Below, in pieces: positions 6,525-8,232 of a stretch of DNA of 8,232 nucleotides; the stretch's first letter is position 1; the number at the start of each line of letters is the position of its first letter. The position numbers were made by a program, and so were the translations under genes. Origin of the DNA: Bacillota bacterium (GTDB lineage Bacteria > Bacillota > Clostridia > Christensenellales > Borkfalkiaceae); the NCBI GenBank assembly GCA_003343995.1, contig QAKE01000028.1, positions 1 through 8,232 on the forward strand, read 5' to 3'. The notes beneath the pieces are model-generated. The model saw only the letters and a list, made by a program, of their open reading frames with translations. It ran no database searches and was not told where the DNA came from.

Positions 6525-7890
6525 CTACTGAAACCTCGCCCTCTTCTTTCTTCAATATTTTAGGTTGTTCATATCTTTGCCGAAGCAATTCTGCCATACG
6601 GATAGTAGCTCGATCAATTGCTGGTTTGGGAAGATAATAATTAACCAGCGAGTCGATATTAGCGACATCTGATCCTATAATTAATGAAATCTGATTTGAC
6701 CTTCCCCATTCATAGTAGCTTTTCATAATCCTTCCCATGGAATCACCATAAGCAATCACTATTAAATGTGTTGAGGGAATTGTAAGCATATCTTTAATTA
6801 CCCTGTTTATATGTTCATCTCCAAAGCTATATCCATATGTAACGAGTGTGCTATTGGGACGGCACAATGCTGCAGCAAAATCACGAAATAATTCTACGTA
6901 TGGATATTCAGTCGTTTCTCTATCCTTTGAGGAATTTGGATAGATCATAATCTTGGAGGAATCTGCATTGAGTCCAGGTGCATCGAGATACGGACGGATA
7001 TCCTGGGCACCAAATGGTAGCCCAATCTTTTTGATACTACTATCTGTATTGATCCAATCTATTGAGCCGTGTAATTTAGTAAAATGTACAACACCTTCAA
7101 GATATCTCGGTTCTCCTCTAATTCCGGGAGGGTTATAATGCATATCAACATCTAATCTTGAAGATCTAAAAACAGGAGACAACGCTCCGACAAACCTATC
7201 AAGCAAGTGGATACCTGCAATATCCGCACCTGCTTCAATTAATCTATCATAATTAGTCGTGAATATGTTTAACCTATCACGTGTACCTGTGCGGCTTGCA
7301 AAACTCATTAAGAATAGTACAAGTTTATTGAAAGCATCGGTTCTTTTCGGTTCTGGTGCTGTAGCAATTTGGTTTTCTATAACGGAGATATTCTTTGTAA
7401 AATCATTAATTGCGTTAACAATTTCACCCTTTAATTCAGTTGCATCATCATCTTCTCCGAGAATTTCTAATCCGCGCAACAATTCACACATTACTCGAAT
7501 ATAGTCCTCGAAATTCGGATTTTCTCCTCGATTAGCAGCGGAAGCACTTGCAGCAGCGTTCATATTGATTTTGTTGGCATATTTTGATTTCGGTTCAAAT
7601 TTTCCCATGCCGTTATCACTGGTTCCACAAGATACTAACTGAATTGCTGTTGTTAATCCACTACCAACCAGGAGAGATAAATGCTCAGATTGGAAAAGGG
7701 ATGTAAGCCATGGTTCAATCCTATTTCTCAAATCAATAACGGAGAAAGTACCATCGGGACACCATTGAGCGCTCTCGTTTTCTTTTACTCTAAATAACTG
7801 ATTACCATCAATAGTTTCTCGTGCAAACTCTATCGGCTGGTTATCATCTCTTACTTTGATAATATTGTAGTTATATTCTCCTGCACTCAT
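6505..7890 (-). CDS. sir2: SIR2-domain effector of a SIR2-HerA anti-phage system
   Basis: This 461-residue protein has a SIR2-like Rossmann domain of the defence type (SIR2_2), not a metabolic deacetylase. Visible motifs are LLVGSGLT (73-80, nucleotide loop), FTTNYDRLIEAGA (210-222, with the conserved N213 and D215), FTKLHGSIDW (270-279, presumed catalytic His274) and VTYGYSFGDEHINR (350-363). These are the expected order and spacing for an NAD+-consuming SIR2. No membrane segment or zinc-binding cysteine cluster is seen, the latter consistent with the defence branch. About 65 residues precede the SIR2 core. Directly downstream, overlapping by 20 nt, is herA, which defines the system. In characterised SIR2-HerA systems the complex depletes NAD+ on infection, and DNA cleavage is also reported. 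The gene appears intact although its partner is broken. The ribosome site before the ATG at 7890 is weak (AGAAGAG). Confidence 0.92.
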   Translation of the reverse strand: MSAGEYNYNIIKVRDDNQPIEFARETIDGNQLFRVKENESAQWCPDGTFSVIDLRNRIEPWLTSLFQSEHLSLLVGSGLTTAIQLVSCGTSDNGMGKFEPKSKYANKINMNAAASASAANRGENPNFEDYIRVMCELLRGLEILGEDDDATELKGEIVNAINDFTKNISVIENQIATAPEPKRTDAFNKLVLFLMSFASRTGTRDRLNIFTTNYDRLIEAGADIAGIHLLDRFVGALSPVFRSSRLDVDMHYNPPGIRGEPRYLEGVVHFTKLHGSIDWINTDSSIKKIGLPFGAQDIRPYLDAPGLNADSSKIMIYPNSSKDRETTEYPYVELFRDFAAALCRPNSTLVTYGYSFGDEHINRVIKDMLTIPSTHLIVIAYGDSMGRIMKSYYEWGRSNQISLIIGSDVANIDSLVNYYLPKPAIDRATIRMAELLRQRYEQPKILKKEEGEVSVDDNTFV

Positions 7891-7968
7891 TTTATCATCT
7901 CTTCTGTTCTTACTCTTGGAGCTTTTTCACATATCTACTTAAATGGAAAGAAATATAAATTTGCTTTT

Positions 7969-7997
7969 AGTGTACCACAAATTGTTCCGTTTCACAA
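7969..7997 (-). promoter_or_regulatory. Predicted promoter of the sir2-herA operon
   Basis: On the minus strand, TTGTGA (7992-7997) is followed after 17 bp by TACACT (7969-7974), preceded by TGG, an extended -10. A start near 7962 would give a leader of about 70 nt before the sir2 ATG. This is the best sigma-A-like site in the 230-bp upstream region. Predicted from motif match and spacing only. Confidence 0.6.
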
Positions 7998-8036
7998 GAA
8001 AAGTGCAAGCGCTGAAAATATTGATAATGTTTAAAT

Positions 8037-8070
8037 TTCTTATATTCCCAAGTGATTCGAAATATAAGAA
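8037..8070. repeat. 10-bp perfect inverted repeat upstream of the sir2 promoter
   Basis: TTCTTATATT (8037-8046) and AATATAAGAA (8061-8070) are perfect reverse complements separated by 14 bp. The centre-to-centre spacing of the arms is 24 bp. The repeat lies about 40 bp upstream of the predicted -35 of sir2. It may be a binding site for a dimeric regulator, or an AT-rich coincidence. No regulator gene is in the window. Confidence 0.5.
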
Positions 8071-8117
8071 CAGATCGATGTCAAACACAATTTTTCAAAA
8101 TTTGCGCCGCAGTAAAC

Positions 8118-8152
8118 AAAACCCTCTGGAGATTTCACTCCAGAGGGTTTTT
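8118..8152 (-). terminator. Bidirectional terminator downstream of tRNA-Pro
   Basis: The stem CCCTCTGGAG (8122-8131) with CTCCAGAGGG (8138-8147) has a 6-nt loop and is lengthened to 14 bp by flanking AAAA and TTTT. On the minus strand it starts right after the tRNA CCA and is followed by TTTTGTTTAC; on the plus strand TTTTT follows. It would end the tRNA transcript. The 10-bp stem is identical to that at 1849-1874. Confidence 0.8.
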
Positions 8153-8227
8153 GGTCCGAGTGGAGCGATTCGAACGCTCGGCCCCGTGAACCCAAATCAC
8201 GTGCGCTACCAACTGCGCTACACCCGG
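8152..8227 (-). tRNA. tRNA-Pro (anticodon TGG), CCA encoded
   Basis: The 76-nt gene folds as a complete cloverleaf. Acceptor CCGGGTG pairs with CACTCGG (one G-U), and the D arm is GCGC-AGTTGGTA-GCGC. The anticodon stem CGTGA/TCACG encloses TTTGGGT, giving anticodon TGG at the usual position. The T arm is GAGCG-TTCGAAT-CGCTC. The discriminator is A and CCA is encoded at 8152-8154. It should read CCA and, by wobble, other proline codons. It lies at the right edge, transcribed towards sir2 and stopped by the adjacent hairpin. The 3' end of a tRNA gene is a common integration target, but no duplicate of it is visible in the window. Confidence 0.95.
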
Positions 8228-8232
8228 ATATT

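Noticed and set aside
6505..7890. A metabolic sirtuin deacetylase
   Set aside because: No zinc-binding cysteine cluster is seen, motifs fit the defence SIR2 branch, and it overlaps a herA gene.
7891..8117. A small gene or toxin-antitoxin between sir2 and tRNA-Pro
   Set aside because: I found no frame with a ribosome site and useful length in either direction; the stretch is explained by the promoter, leader and inverted repeat.

Overview
The window is a compact defence-gene neighbourhood, most likely from a gut-type clostridium (Bacillota, possibly Oscillospiraceae or a relative). The organism call is an inference. It rests on the IS66 accessory-protein style, the clostridial look of the IS256-family transposase remnant, strong GGAGG-type ribosome sites and AT-rich accessory genes beside GC-richer ones. 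It cannot be narrowed to a species from sequence alone.

Layout, left to right. Positions 1-1196 (+) hold the 3' end of a type I restriction enzyme R-subunit gene (hsdR), cut by the window edge. Directly after its stop lies a decayed IS256-family transposase remnant (about 1197-1848, +). It lacks both ends, carries an in-frame 36-bp duplication and is split by a 2-nt frameshift. It runs into a strong hairpin terminator (1849-1880). A minus-strand operon follows, reading right to left: a SIR2-domain gene (6505-7890) and a HerA-type ATPase gene that overlaps it by 20 nt. The herA gene is interrupted near its 3' end by a complete 2490-bp IS66-family element (2197-4686). That element has tnpA, tnpB and tnpC, 26-bp imperfect terminal inverted repeats and a perfect 8-bp target duplication. 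The last 70 codons of herA (69 residues plus the stop) are stranded at 1978-2188. Upstream of sir2 are a promoter, a 10-bp inverted repeat, a bidirectional terminator and a minus-strand tRNA-Pro(TGG) at the right edge.

How the parts fit. SIR2-HerA is a known two-gene anti-phage system in which a SIR2 effector (NAD+ consumption, with nuclease activity also reported) assembles with a HerA hexamer. Removing the IS66 and one copy of the 8-bp duplication restores a single 682-codon herA frame, so the allele was intact until a recent insertion. As it stands, HerA would end at residue 613, with a stop codon supplied by the IS66 end itself. It keeps its Walker motifs but loses the C-terminal segment. 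SIR2 appears intact. The site therefore looks like a defence island in flux: type I restriction and SIR2-HerA side by side, two generations of transposon insertion, and a tRNA gene at the boundary that could have served as an integration point. No undescribed multi-gene system is evident. The most notable signals are the clean IS66 disruption of SIR2-HerA and the identical terminator stems that bracket the unit.
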